From Elymus sibiricus (lineage: Eukaryota; Streptophyta; Magnoliopsida; Poales; Poaceae): a stretch of 64,000 nucleotides of DNA. The notes beneath the pieces are model-generated. The model ran no database searches. It saw only the letters and a program-made list of their open reading frames with translations, and was not told where the DNA came from. Both the position numbers and the translations under genes were made by a program. Below are positions 21,560 through 33,913 of this stretch, one piece after another. The stretch is from contig CM077670.1 in the NCBI GenBank assembly GCA_039707655.1, forward strand, positions 141,960,001 through 142,024,000. The letters are read 5' to 3'. Each line of letters opens with the position of its first letter. Position 1 is the stretch's first letter.

Positions 21560-24500
21560 TGTGACACCCTGGTTTTTGGCAACTTTTTCTTTTCGAAATC
21601 TTTCTGGCTTTATTTGCAATCTGGTTGGATTTTGAACCTTTTCAGTTGACTTTGGACTTATGAATTCCTCTCAGTGATGCAAAGCCCTCAGCATCTTGCC
21701 AAAATCATGTCACTCACCATCTGGATCAATTTCCAATTCTTTATCTCTCTCAAATATTCATTTTCTTCCCTTGGGAAAATCTGTCATCACTATGGGTTAC
21801 ACAGCAACCTATAGTTCTGGTGATCAGAAAAATCCCAAATTAATCCCAGACCTTCTTGAGATCATCTACTCCCACAATCTCCAAAAACATCTCATGGTCC
21901 AGTACAAAGTTTATTCCAGAAAACTCCATTTGCTCTCTGGACAGTACTGGTCATTTGTGAAGGAGCTCATATTTTCCCTACTCAATTAATTCCCAGAAAA
22001 TTTCCTGAGATAATAGGGAACCTATCTTTCCACAATATCCAAAATATCATCTTGTCCAGTACAAATTTTCATCACCAATATTCTGCCAAGTTTCTGTTCA
22101 GTTGGAACCTCTGTGAAGGAAGTACCAGCTAGAGGTTTCCAATTGAGCTGAAATTTTTATGGCATCTTCTCCTCACCAAATAACCCTGCCACACCAAATT
22201 TCAGCCCCGGGAGATCAACCAGTTGAGTGCATCAAGCTCATCTCTCTTCTGGTCCAGTAGCAGCACTTGTACATGAACTATATCCAAATCTTGATCAAAT
22301 CTTCTCAAACTTGGCCAGATCATAGTCCTTCCAAAGCAGAACACCCCAGACATCTCCTTTGGCTCCATACCCACCTCATGCCTTCTTCTAGATCCCTCTC
22401 AATTTTTCTGTCAGAGACTGTAGCTGAAGCTACACTTCGGTTCAGAATGAACCTAGTCGAACCAGAGGCGTGGAGAGGCTAAGTGATCGAGGGTCAACGT
22501 GCCGGACAAGAAATGCCAGGCTCGCGAGGCCTCTAGGCACCAATACCCGTGGTGAGCACGGCACTGGCACGCCAAATCTCGCGCTCTGCATCGCGCCCGT
22601 GCCTGTGGCGTCGCGTCCGACTGCCTCGCGCCGCAGAAGCTTATCTCCGTGCGCCGACATCCTCTCCTTCCTCCACCTGGTCATTCTGGGCTCTTCTCCT
22701 CGCCGGAATCGGCCTCGGCGGCCGCCACGGCATCCGCGCACTATGGCGCCCGTGCGGCCACAGTGTCTCTGCCGTCGTCGTCTTCCTCCCGCTACCTGCC
22801 ACTGGCCGCCATAACTCCCCTGCTAGCTCCCGTCTCGTCGCCCGCAAGCAGCCAGCCAGCGCGGCGTCCTGGCGCCGGCGACGTGTCCCGGTTCCCGGCC
22901 GTTCCAGAGAGATCGCCCGAGCTCCTCCCCCTCCTATAAATACCCCTCCCCGGCCTCTCCCGAGCTCATCAACCCACTCCTCCTCCTCCCAATCGTCCTC
23001 CCCGAGCCCGAGCCACGGCCGAGAGGCCCTATGGCCTCGAATCTCGCCGGAGCACCGCCGCCACCCGAGCTCTGCCTCCCCACCGATTCACTCCTCCCCG
23101 AGCTCCACTGACTCCTCCATAGAGCTCAGCTCATCCTCCTGGTCACGCCCAAGCCCTTGCCCGGTCGAATCGCTGCCGGAGTCGCCGTCTCCGACGACCC
23201 CTGAGACCCGCCGCCACCGGAGAGGAAGGGGACGACGTCGTCCGGCCACCGTTCGCCAAGCCTCGGGTACGTGCGAGTTCGTCTCGTTGAGCTCTATCCA
23301 TTCCCTCTCTCTCCCGACCTCGCCGCCGTCTGTATCGCCGGTGAGCGTCGCCGGAGCTCCGCCGTCTCTGTTCCCTCCCTTTCCCCGTTTAAATCTGACA
23401 CTGGGGCCCGCCCGTCAGCGGCTTACCGAAGCGGTAACTGGAGACGCCCGGGCGGTTTACGCCTTCGACATGGCCCCCTGAGAGATTTTCTATTTTCTAT
23501 TTAAATTCTAGATTTTGACCAGAACTTTGACCGTTCATAACTTTTAAACCATAAGTCCAAATCAATTGATTCTTTTTGCATCTGGTTTGTCTTGAGCTCC
23601 TCTATTTTCTGGCCAAATTTGGTATTTTTCCCATGTTCACAGAATTTCTGGTGCTCAAAACAGTAGCCTGTGACATTTTCAATTGCTTTTTAAAAATATT
23701 TTTCAGAAGGAAATAACTTTGGATTTGAAGCCCAGGAGTTTGTGGACAACCCAACAGAGCAAGGCAAGCCATGTCATCCATTGCATGAAGCATTTCAATA
23801 GTGTTGGTTATTTAATTGAATATCATGCATTATTTTAATATGCGGTAATTCTTGGTGAATTATTTAAATACATAGCTACTGCCATAATAATTTACTTGCA
23901 ATTAAATATCCATGCTGGTTAAATGCTTGGCTATATTAAACTTAGTTGGTTGATCAGGAGCCACCTACCCGGACTTTTCCGTGCAGCCACATTTGCCGGT
24001 ATGGGACGGCCTTGACTTGGTCTGGCCTTGTGCTCTTTTATCGGTACCACCAAACTAGCGAGGGTTATGCGTGCGTGCTGCCCTGATCAGGTAGACGACC
24101 ATAATCCTGTGAGCCCAGTTGAGTTGTTTTGCCGGCGTCCCCGTTTGGGACAGTTTGTTTGGCGACGACGGTGGTAGGTGTCACGGGGTGACACAGGGGC
24201 CACCCAGGACATGACCCTGGGAGGGTATGATTGTCGGTGGTACGATAGAGGGGTCACGGGTCAGGCAGGTTTCGTTAGAGCACCACCGGTCCACCCGAAT
24301 GGGATCACGAGGCTAGGTACTCCATGGTGTGGGTAAAGTGCGCAACCTCTGCAGAGTGTTAAAACCTATTCGAATAGCCGCGTCCACGGTATTGGACAGT
24401 CCGTTTAGGCCTCTCTAGGATGATCAACCGTAATGATAATAATGATGGAAGAACCTGTCTTATGTTCGGAAGTGCTCTGTGGCTTGTGAGCATTCCGAGG

Positions 24501-25007
24501 GTTGTGAGACAACCCAGATGAGAGTAAGTTGGTACTGGGTACCAGTAAGTGAGCAATTTAATCTGTTAACCTGTTAATTGCCATGCTATTGTTTTGCCGC
24601 ATTGTTTTGGTTGCCATGAGCTTGCGAGTACATTCCAAGTACTCACCTGGCGTATCATGCCAGATGCAGGGGAAGCCGAGGACGGAGGTCCCAAAGGTTC
24701 GTGCTACGCTAACTAGGCCGTGTCCACAGCAGTGTCCCTGTGGATGGAGTTTCCCGCGCTATGTTCCGCTACACCGTAGACTACCCAGTAGTATCGAGGC
24801 CCTGCCATGTTCCATAAATAATGTGGATATTGTTCTCAGCGCCTGCAGTGCTTCCGGCCTCGCCATCGATGTAAATTATGAGCTTGTACTCGAGATTTCT
24901 TAATAAAGTTCAGTTCTGTTCTGTTCCAAGTTGTTGTGTGTTTCCAGAGGACATGATCTCTGGGCTGGAAACACTGGTAAACCGGTTCTCTGAGCCGGGG
25001 TGCCACA
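21560..25007 (+). repeat. 5' LTR of element D
   Basis: It is 3,448 bp, very long for Gypsy. It contains a GC-rich leader (22540-23460) whose long open frames are compositional, and a TATAAATA at 22935-22942 that is a plausible promoter. It ends in GTGCCACA directly before the primer site. Confidence 0.88.
22935..22942 (+). promoter_or_regulatory. Candidate TATA box of element D LTR
   Basis: CTCCTATAAATACCCC lies in an otherwise GC-rich LTR stretch followed by pyrimidine-rich sequence. The corresponding bases are deleted in the other LTR. Confidence 0.6.
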
Positions 25008-25012
25008 ACGCT

Positions 25013-25024
25013 TGGTATCAGAGC
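25013..25024 (+). promoter_or_regulatory. Primer-binding site of element D (initiator tRNA-Met)
   Basis: TGGTATCAGAGC, continued as CAGG, starts five bases after the LTR. It is complementary to the 3' end of initiator tRNA-Met, used by most chromoviruses. Confidence 0.9.
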
Positions 25025-25187
25025 CAGGCTGACTGTAGGACACCCTAGTTAACCCTGCGCTAGAACCGCGAGTAGTTTAGAGTCTTGGTGTGTCTTGCTT
25101 GCTGCATCTGATTGTTGCATTTGATTGCTGCATTGCCTGGCATGCATATAGTTCTTATTGTGCTAACCGCTGGTTTGATGAGTGTAG

Positions 25188-26015
25188 ATGGCACCAGTTC
25201 AGTACCAGTACAATCATGAGCCGGCACCGTTCACTTTTCCAGTACTGCTTCGGAACGTCTGGCTTCGGCTGTATCCCAACGGTGAAGACCCAGTGTTCCA
25301 GGTGTTTCGAGAGAAGCTCGCTGGTTTAGTATTCGAGTATCACACAGAAGCCTTTCTCACTAAGAGTTCAGATATCGGCAGCTATTCCCGTTCTTCCAAG
25401 GGCGGAACTGCTTCTACTCCAGAGTTGGCAATCCAGTTTGTTGCGATGGAGGCTCTCACTGACTTACGCTTCCACGAGGTCGAGATGCAGACTCATCCAG
25501 GTTTCTTTCACTACCCCACCCTGTCGCCTACGACAGGGCGAGTCCTTTTCGCACCCGTTGATCTGGCGAGTGATCATGCTACTAGTGTTTTATCTCGCTA
25601 TCTGCACGCCAGTTACTATATGATCACTTCTCTAGCCGAGGAGCTGACTTCTTCCCGTGAGGCACTTGCTGCTGTTGCGGCAGCACAGTCTCCTCCTCCC
25701 CCTCCATTTTCACCTATATACACTCCACCCGCTCCACCTTCCGACACTCCTTCTAGTTCGTTCGGACCACCAGGCTTTTCGTCTGGTAGCCGACGTGAGA
25801 CCCCGTCAGAGTGGGCCTCACTCCTAGCTACTCCAGCTGCTCCGATGCTGCGGCGTCGTGCTTCTTCTCCTTCTGAGGGAGAACCTTCCCGTCAGCGTCG
25901 TCGTGTTTCCTTTGATCCGGAGGCCGAGGTGCACATCATCAGCTCAGATTCCGAGTCAGAGTCAGACGACGAGGAGTCTTCAGTGTACCAGTGTTCGTGC
26001 CACCGGCGTCACTAG
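25188..26015 (+). CDS. Extra ORF upstream of gag in element D, unknown function
   Basis: An intact 275-codon frame begins MAPVQYQYNHEP about 160 bases after the primer site. The N-terminal ~150 residues look globular (NVWLRLYPNGEDPVFQVF, GLVFEYHTEAFLT, FHEVEMQTHPGFFHYPTL). The middle is Pro/Ser-rich (PPPPPFSPIYTPPAPPSD), and the tail is basic then acidic (RRRASSPSEGEPSRQRRR ... SDSESESDDEESS), which suggests nuclear or nucleic-acid contact. No gag, protease or RT motif is present. Standard chromoviruses go from primer site to gag, so this frame is an addition. It is unbroken, whereas gag-pol behind it has several stops. I do not recognise the protein. Confidence 0.6.
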   Translation: MAPVQYQYNHEPAPFTFPVLLRNVWLRLYPNGEDPVFQVFREKLAGLVFEYHTEAFLTKSSDIGSYSRSSKGGTASTPELAIQFVAMEALTDLRFHEVEMQTHPGFFHYPTLSPTTGRVLFAPVDLASDHATSVLSRYLHASYYMITSLAEELTSSREALAAVAAAQSPPPPPFSPIYTPPAPPSDTPSSSFGPPGFSSGSRRETPSEWASLLATPAAPMLRRRASSPSEGEPSRQRRRVSFDPEAEVHIISSDSESESDDEESSVYQCSCHRRH

Positions 26016-26249
26016 AGCGGAGGATTGAGTTTCAGTGCATGCATCATAGCATCCCTGCATATGTCAACTGCCGTCTGAGCAGTCTAGTCATGATCATCCC
26101 CCTACTAGCTTGTCATGTACGATGTTGGGTTGCCTTGTATAATTACGTTGCTTTCTTTATTCGCTCTTTTTATTTGGCTTCTTTTCTGGTGTCATACTAC
26201 CCTGCTTTTCCTCATCGATTCGGTATTTTCCAATGGGAACAAATTTAGG

Positions 26250-29200
26250 ATGAAGAGGTGTAGTACTCAAGGCGGCGTTGGAACTCCCATCCGTCGATCC
26301 GCCAGATAGGCAGGACAGCCACCAGAAGATTTGCCACCTCCACCCTCACAGACACCAACCACTGATCATATTATGAGAATGTTCGAAGAGAAGAAACCAA
26401 GATCTTATGGAATTTCTGAAAAGTATGCAGACTATGGTGGGTCAGAATAACCACAATGGGACACACTCTAAGCTGTCTGATTTTCAGCGGACCAAGCCAC
26501 CCAGTTTTGGTCAAGCTGTGGATCCGATGGAAGCTGATGACTGGCTGAGGACCATGGAGAAGAAACTGGACATAGCCCGCTGTGATGAGGCAGATAAGGT
26601 TCCTTTCGTCACTCACTACCTGGAGGGACCAGCAGCCATATGGTGGGACAACACCAAAATGTTATGGCCTTCTGGAGAGGATATTTCATGGGAAAAGTTC
26701 AAAGAGGCATTTCGCAAGTATCATATTCCTATTGGCATAATGAAGGTGAAGCAAAGGGAATTTCTGGCCCTTACTCAAGGGAATATGTCAGTGGGTGAGT
26801 ATCTGAACAAGTTCAATAATCTGGCACGGTACTCCACCCACGACGTGTCCACAGAAGAAAGGAAGATTGACCGATTCCTCGGAGGGCTGAATCATACCCT
26901 CCGCTGTCAGCTTTGTATGCTGGACTTTCCTGACTTCCAGACTCTGGTAAACAAGGCCTTCATAGCTGAACGAGAGCATAAGTCAGTATATAATGATCAC
27001 AAGCGGAAGTTTGAACCCAAGAAGGACAACCGTGAGCAGTTTGTGCAGAAGCCGCGTATCTGGCAACCAAGTTCATCTGAATACAAGCCTGCATGGAACA
27101 ATGGCAACAACAACAACAAGCTTGTCAGCCAGGACAAGACCTTCGGCAAACAGCCAGTGCTGGAGGACTGCCGCCGCAACAACACATGCTTCACTTGTGG
27201 CCAGAGCGGGCACTACTCCAAGCAATGCCCCGCAATAAATGGGAAGCCACCATCCGACTTCAAGCCACAAGTCAACAGTGTTGGACGCCACCCCAATCCG
27301 AACTTCTATCGCGGCCAAGTCCATCATATCTCCGCTGAGGAAGCCCGCAAAGCACCAGATGTGGTCCTTGGTATGTTTTCTGTTAACAACATACCTGCAA
27401 TAATTTTATTTGACTCTGGGGCCTCTCATTCGTTTATTTCGCGGAGTCTTGCCACCTTGCACAAATTTTCTCCTTCTCTTTTGGACAAAATCATGGTGGT
27501 ACAATCCCCTGGCTCCATGCTCAGAACAAATGTGGTATACAAGAATCTGGAAATTCTGATACATGATGTGAAGTTTCCAGCTACTCTTATTGCCATTGAA
27601 TCCCCTGGACTGGATATAATACTGGGAATGGATTGGTTGGTACCACACCAGGTGTGTATCAACTATGCCACCAGGAAGGTGACACTAGTTAACCCGGCAG
27701 GCCAAACAGTGCAATTCACTGCTAGCAGAGTGATGACAAAGAAAGGAATGGCATTCAAAGCCACAGCTACAGACATAAGTCTGGTTCCGGTGGTCAGCGA
27801 ATTTCCGGACATATTTCCAGAAGAGATACCGGGAATGCCACCTGATCGGGAACTAGAATTTGCTATTGAGGTTGTTCCCGGAACTGCTCCAATCTACAAG
27901 AAGTACTACCGCATGCCTTCCCCAGAGCTGGTGGAATTGAAGAAACAGTTGGATGAATTATTGCAAAAAGGGTATATTCGTCCAAGCACTTCACCGTGGG
28001 GATCACCCGTGCTGTTTGTCAAGAAGAAGGATGGCAGCCTACGAATGTGCGTAGACTATCGCCAATTAAATGAGGTCACCATCAAAAACAAATACCCGCT
28101 CCCCCGCATTGATGACTTGTTCGACTAGTTGAACGGAGCCCGGGTATTCTCCAAGATTGACCTCCGAACGGGGTATCATCAGCTAAAGATCAGAAAAGAG
28201 GATATCCCCAAGACAGCCTTTACTACCAGATATGGTCTGTATGAATTTACAGTCATGTCATTTGGGCTGACAAATGCTCCAGCATATTTCATGAGCATGA
28301 TGAATAAGGTCTTCATGGACTTTCTGGACAAATTTGTGGTAGTATTCATCGATGATATTCTCATCTACTCCAGAGATGAAGAGGAGCACACGCAACATCT
28401 CCGTACTGTCCTGGAAAGACTAAGGACCCATTGCTTGTATGCCAAATTCAGCAAGTGCGAATTTTGGCTAAGAGAGGTGGGATTTCTGGGACATATTCTG
28501 TCAGAACAAGGTGTGGCTGTCGACCCCAGCAAAGTGACTGATGTATTAAACTAGAAGACCCCAGCCACGGTAACGGAAGTTCGTAGCTTTCTGGGATTGG
28601 CAGGCTACTACCGTCGCTTCATCGAAGGCTTCTCAAAAATAGCCAAGCCACTGACAGAATTGCTGAAGAAGAACCACAAATTTGCCTGGACAGAAGAATG
28701 TGACAGCAGTTTCATGGAGATAAAGACGAGGCTAACCACCGCCCCTGTCTTAGTTCTTCCCGACATCCACAAGAGCTTCGACATATATTGCGATGCTTCC
28801 AGGCGTGGAATCGGCTACGTGCTAATGCAAGAAGGAAAGGTTGTAGCCTATGCATCCAGACAGCTACGACCTCATGAAGAGAACTATCCCACTCAAGATT
28901 TGGAACTGGCGGCCGTGATTCATGGATTGAAGATTTGGAGGCATTATCTCATTGGGCAGCGATGTGAAATATACACAGACCACAAGAGTCTTAAGTATAT
29001 TTTCACTCAGCCTGATCTCAATCTCAGGCAGAGAAGATGGCTTGAATTGGTCAAGGATTATGACCTTGGGATAAATTATCATCCGGGAAAAGCCAATGCG
29101 GTCGCCGATGCCCTTAGCAGAAAGCAAGGTACCCTCAATGCACTCATGGAGGGAATGCATCCGAGGCTGCGAGAAGAATTTGCCAAGTTGAATATGGTGT

Positions 29201-30715
29201 TATGCAGCCCAACTAGCCCGGATACAATGGAAATTACTCCGACACTTATGGAAGAGATTAAGGCAGCTCAGAAATCAGACCAAGAAATACAAGAGATCAG
29301 AGAGCTCATTCCGCTAGGGAAGGCCAAGTCCTTCCGAATTGACGATCAGGACACTGTATGGTTTGAGAACCAAATATGTGTGCCTGATCAAGACAGCTTG
29401 AGACAGCAAATACTCAGAGAGGCACATGAATCTGCATATTCTATTCATCCGGGAGGAACAAAAATGTACCAGGACTTGGGAGAAACCTTTTGGTGGCCAG
29501 GAATGAGAAGAGACATAGCATACTATGTCGCCTGTTGTGACATCTGCAACAGAGTCAAGGCTGAACATCAGAAACCCGCTGGGCTACTGCAACCTTTACC
29601 AGTTCCCTAGTGGAAATGGGATGACATATGCATGGACTTCATTGTCGGACTACCCAAGTCCACAAGAGGCCATGATGCTATCTGGGTCATCGTGGATATA
29701 CTTACGAAAGTGGCTCACTTCCTTCCAGTAAAGACCACTTTCAACGCGAATCAGCTCGCACATCTCTATATGTCCCGGATAGTCAGCCTTCATGGAGTAC
29801 CCAAGTCTATCACATCAGATAGAGGCTCCCTGTTTACCTTAGCATTTTGGTTGCGACTGCATCAAGCCCTGGGGACTGTGCTAAGGCATAGTACGGCATC
29901 TCACCCACAGACAGATGGACAGACCGAACACGTGAATCAGATAGTGGAAGATATGCTTCGATCCTGTGCTCTCGCCCATGGACCCAAATGGGAGGATAGT
30001 CTACCTTATGCAGAATTCTCCTACAATAACAGATATCAGTCAAGTCTCAAGATGTCACCGTTTGAAGCTCTGTACGGACGGAAATGCCGCACTCCTTTAA
30101 ACTGGTCTCAGACAGGAGACAGCCGTATCTTCGGCACCGATTTGATGCTCGAGGCTGAGAAACAAGTCAAGGATATTCAAGAGCGTCTTCGAGTGGCCAA
30201 GTCCCGTCAAAAGAGTTACTATGACCCGAAGCATCGGGAAGTAACTTTTGAGCCCGGAGAATATGCCTATCTCCGAGTAACCCCCATGAAAGGAATAAAA
30301 AGGTTTCACACCCGAGGAAAGCTTGCACCGAGGTATATCGGACCCTTTCCAGTCATGGCTAGAAGAGGCAGAGTGGCATATCAGCTAGAGTTACCACCAG
30401 AGTTGGCAGACGCTCACGATGTCTTTCATATATCACAATTGAGAAAGTGCATTGCACCTCCGATCAAACAGGCAGATATGAGTGAGCTGGAATTGACCGA
30501 AGTCTGACATACGAGGAAAGACCTGTCAGAATATTGGATGACATGGAAAGGACTACCAGGAGTAAGACAATTAAGTTTTACAAGGTACTATGGGATCATC
30601 ATACTGAGGAAGAAGCTACCTGGGAAAGAGAGGATTTTCTGAGATCAACCTATCCACACTTGTTCCCTGAGCAACCGAATCTTGAGGACGAGATTCATCC
30701 TAAGGGGGGTAGGTT
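26250..30715 (+). pseudogene. Gag-pol polyprotein of element D (chromodomain integrase), four in-frame or nearby TAG stops
   Basis: The start is probably MKRCSTQGG at 26250, with a TAG at 26307 and a frame change near 26398; from 26407 one frame runs to 30507. Gag includes a CCHC knuckle [14 protein letters not shown] (~27187). Protease has [12 protein letters not shown] (~27407). RT has [19 protein letters not shown] and the catalytic [11 protein letters not shown] (~28340). RNase H has [18 protein letters not shown] (~28777). Integrase has the HHCC region ([13 protein letters not shown] ... CCDICNR) and a D-D-E core (CMDFIVGLP, SDRGSLFT, DGQTEHVNQ). A chromodomain follows (VRILDDMERTTRSKTI ... 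HTEEEATWEREDFL) one frame over. TAG codons at 28126, 28552 and 29608 replace expected residues, the first two probably Gln and Trp. One base is missing near 30500. The domains are otherwise well preserved. Confidence 0.85.
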
Positions 30716-33700
30716 TGTGACACCCTGGTTTTTGGCAACTTTTTCTTTTCGAAATCTTTCTGGCTTTATTTGCAATCTGGTTGGATTTTGAACCTTTTCA
30801 GTTGACTTTGGACTTATGAATTCCTCTCAGTGATGCAAAGCCCTCAGCATCTTGCCAAAATCTTGTCACTCACCATCTGGATCAATTTCCAATTCTTTAT
30901 CTCTCTCAAATATTCATTTTCTTCCCTTGGGAAAATCTGTCATCACTATGGGTTACACAGCAACCTATAGTTTTGGTGATCAGAAAAATCTCAAATTAAT
31001 CCCAGACCTTCTTGACATCATCTACTCCCACAATCTCAAAAAACATCTCATGGTCCAGTACAAAGTTTATTCCAGAAAACTCCATTTGCTCTCTGGACAG
31101 TACTGGTCATTTGTGAAGGAGCTCATATTTTCCCTACTCAATTAATTCCCAGAAAATTTCCTGAGATAATAGGGAACCTATCTTTCCACAATATCCAAAA
31201 ATATCATCTTGTCCAGTACAAATTTTCATCACCAATATTCTGCCAAGTTTCTGTTCAGTTGGAACCTCTGTGAAGGAAGTACCAGCTAGAGGTTTCCAAT
31301 TGAGCTGAAATTTTTATGGCATCTTCTCCTCACCAAATAACCCTGCCACACCAAATTTCAGCCCCAGGAGATCAACCAGTTGAGTGCATCAAGCTCATCT
31401 CTCTTCTGGTCCAGTAGCAGCACTTGTACATGAACTATATCCAAATCTTGATCAAATCTTCTCAAACTTGGCCAGATCATAGTCCTTCCAAAGCAGAACA
31501 CCCCAGACATCTCCTTTGGCTCCATACCCAGCTCATGCCTTCTCTAGATCCCTCTCAATTTTTTTGTCAGAGACTGTAGCTGAAGCTACACTTCGGTTCA
31601 GAATGAACCTAGTCGAACCAGAGGCGTGGAGAGGCTAAGTGATCGAGGGTCGACGTGCCGGACAAGAAATGCCAGGCTCACGAGGCCTCTAGGCACCAAT
31701 GCCCGTGGTGAGCACGATACTGGCACGCCAAATCTCGCGCTCTGCATCGCGCCCGTGCCTGTGGCGTCGCGTCCGACCGCCTTGCGCCGCAGCAGCTTGT
31801 CTCCGTGCGCCGACATCCTCTCCTTCCTCCACCTGGTCGTTCTGGGCTCTTCTCCTCGCCGGAATCGGCCTCGGCGGCCGCCACGGCATCCGGCACTGTG
31901 GCGCCCATGCGGCCACAGTGGCTCTGCCGTCGTCGTCTTCCTCCCGCTACCCGCCACTGGCCGCCATAACTCCCCTGCTAGCTCCCGTCTCGTCGCCCGC
32001 AAGCAGCCAGCCAGCGCGGCGTCCTGGCGCTGGCGACGTGTCCAGGTTCTCGGCCGTTCCAGAGAGATCGCCCGAGCTCCTCCCCGGCCTCTCCCGAGCT
32101 CATCAACCCACTCCTCCTCCTCCCAATCGTCCTCCCCGAGCCCGAGCCACGGCCGAGAGGCCCTCTGGCCTCGAATCTCCCCGGAGCACCGCCGCCACCC
32201 GAGCTCTGCCTCCCCGCCGATTCACTCCTCCCCGAGCTCCACTGACTCCTCCATAGAGCTCAGCTCATCCTCCTGGTCACGCCCAAGCCCTTGCCCGGTC
32301 GAATCGCTGCCGGAGTCGCCGTCTCCGACGACCCCTGAGACCCGCCGCCACCGTGACATTGACCCTTCGACGTGGCCCCGTGAGAGATTTTCTATTTTCT
32401 ATTTAAATTCCAGATTTTGACCAGAACTTTGACCGTTCATAACTTTTAAACCATAAGTCCAAATCAATTGATTCTTTTTGCATCTGGTTTGTCTTGAGCT
32501 CCTCTATTTTCTGGCCAAATTTGGTATTTTTCCCATGTTCACAGAATTTCTGGTGCTCAAAACAGTAGCCTGTGACATTTTCAATTGCTTTTTAAAAATA
32601 TTTTCAGAAGGAAATAACTTTGGATTTGAAGCCCAGGAGTTTGTGGACAACCCAACAGAGCAAGGCAAGCCATGTCATCCATTGCATGAAGCATTTCAAT
32701 AGTGTTGGTTATTTAATTGAATCTCATGCATTATTTTAATATGCGGTAATTCTTGGTGAATTATTTAAATACATAGCTACTGCCATAATAATTTACTTGC
32801 AATTAAATATCCATACTGGTTAAATGCTTGGCTATATTAAACTTAGTTGGTTGATCAGGAGCCACCTACCCGGACTTTTCCGTGCAGCCACATTTGCCGG
32901 TATGGGACGGCCTTGACTTGGTCTGGCCTTGTGCTCTTTTATCGGTACCACCAAACTAGGGAGGGTTATGCGTGCGTGTTGCCCTGATCAGGTAGACGAC
33001 CATAATCCTGTGAGCCCAGTTGAGTTATTTTGCCGGCGTCCCTGTTTGGGACAGTTTGTTTGGCCACGACGGTGGCAGGTGTCACGGGGTGACACAGGGG
33101 CCACCCAGGACATGACCCTGGGAGGGTATGATTGTCGGTGGTACGATAGAGGGGTCACGGGTCAGGCAGGTTTCGTTGGAGCACCATCGGTCCACCCGAA
33201 TGGGATCACGAGGCTAGGTACTCCATGGTGTGGGTAAAGTGCGCAACCTCTGCAGAGTGTTAAAACCTATTCGAATAGACGCGTCCACGGTATTGGACAG
33301 TCCGTTTAGGCCTCTCTAGGATGATCAACCGTAATGATAATAATGATGGAAGAACCTGTCTTATGTTTGGAAGTGCTCTGTGGCTTGTGAGCATTCCGAG
33401 GGTTGTGAGACAACCCAGATGAGAGTAAGTTGGTACTGGGTACCAGTAAGTGAGCAATTTAATCTGTTAACCTGTTAATTGCCATGCTATTGTTTTGCCG
33501 CATTGTTCTGGTTGCCATGATCTTGCGAGTACATTCCAAGTACTCACCTGGCGTATCATGCCAGATGCAGGGGAAGCCAAGGACGGAGGTCCCGAAGCTT
33601 CGTGCTACGCTAACTAGGCTGTGTCCACAGCAGTGTCCCTGTGGATGGAGTTTCCCGCGCTATGTTCCGCTACGCCGTAGACTACCCAGTAGTATCGAGG

Positions 33701-33908
33701 CCCTGCCATGTTCCATAAATAATGTGGATATTGTTCTCAGCGCCTGCAGTGCTTCCGGCCTCGCCATCGATGTAAATTATGAGCTTTTACTCGAGATTTC
33801 TTAATAAAGTTCAGTTCTGTTCTGTTCCAAGTTGTTGTGTGTTTCCAGAGGACATGATCTCTGGGCTGGAAACACTGGTAAACCGGTTCTCTGAGCCGGC
33901 GTGCCACA
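30716..33908 (+). repeat. 3' LTR of element D
   Basis: It is 3,193 bp, preceded by the polypurine tract at 30701-30715. It differs from the 5' LTR by a 21-bp loss at about 32084 that removes the TATA box and a ~235-bp loss at about 32353-32365, plus scattered substitutions. Confidence 0.88.
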
Positions 33909-33913
33909 TTTTG

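Larger units (their letters stand above)
21560..33908 (+). mobile_element. Element D: chromovirus (Ty3/Gypsy) with 3.2-3.4 kb LTRs
   Basis: LTRs 21560-25007 and 30716-33908 begin TGTGACACCC and end GTGCCACA. The 5-bp target duplication TTTTG flanks the element (21555-21559 and 33909-33913). A tRNA-iMet primer site (TGGTATCAGAGC) follows the first LTR and TAAGGGGGGTAGGTT precedes the second. The interior has gag-PR-RT-RH-IN-chromodomain order, typical of chromoviruses (Del/Tekay-like). An additional frame lies upstream of gag. LTRs differ by roughly one or two bases per hundred by eye plus two deletions, so this is the youngest insertion in its nest. Confidence 0.88.

Noticed and set aside
22549..23481. 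310-codon Ser/Pro/Arg-rich plus-strand frame, and its relative at 31626-32420
   Set aside because: Lies in the GC-rich leader of the element D LTRs. The two copies diverge in frame and length and there is no domain; low stop density comes from composition.
25013..25030. Possible tRNA gene fragments at the primer sites
   Set aside because: Only the 3'-end complement of tRNA is present; these are retrotransposon primer-binding sites.
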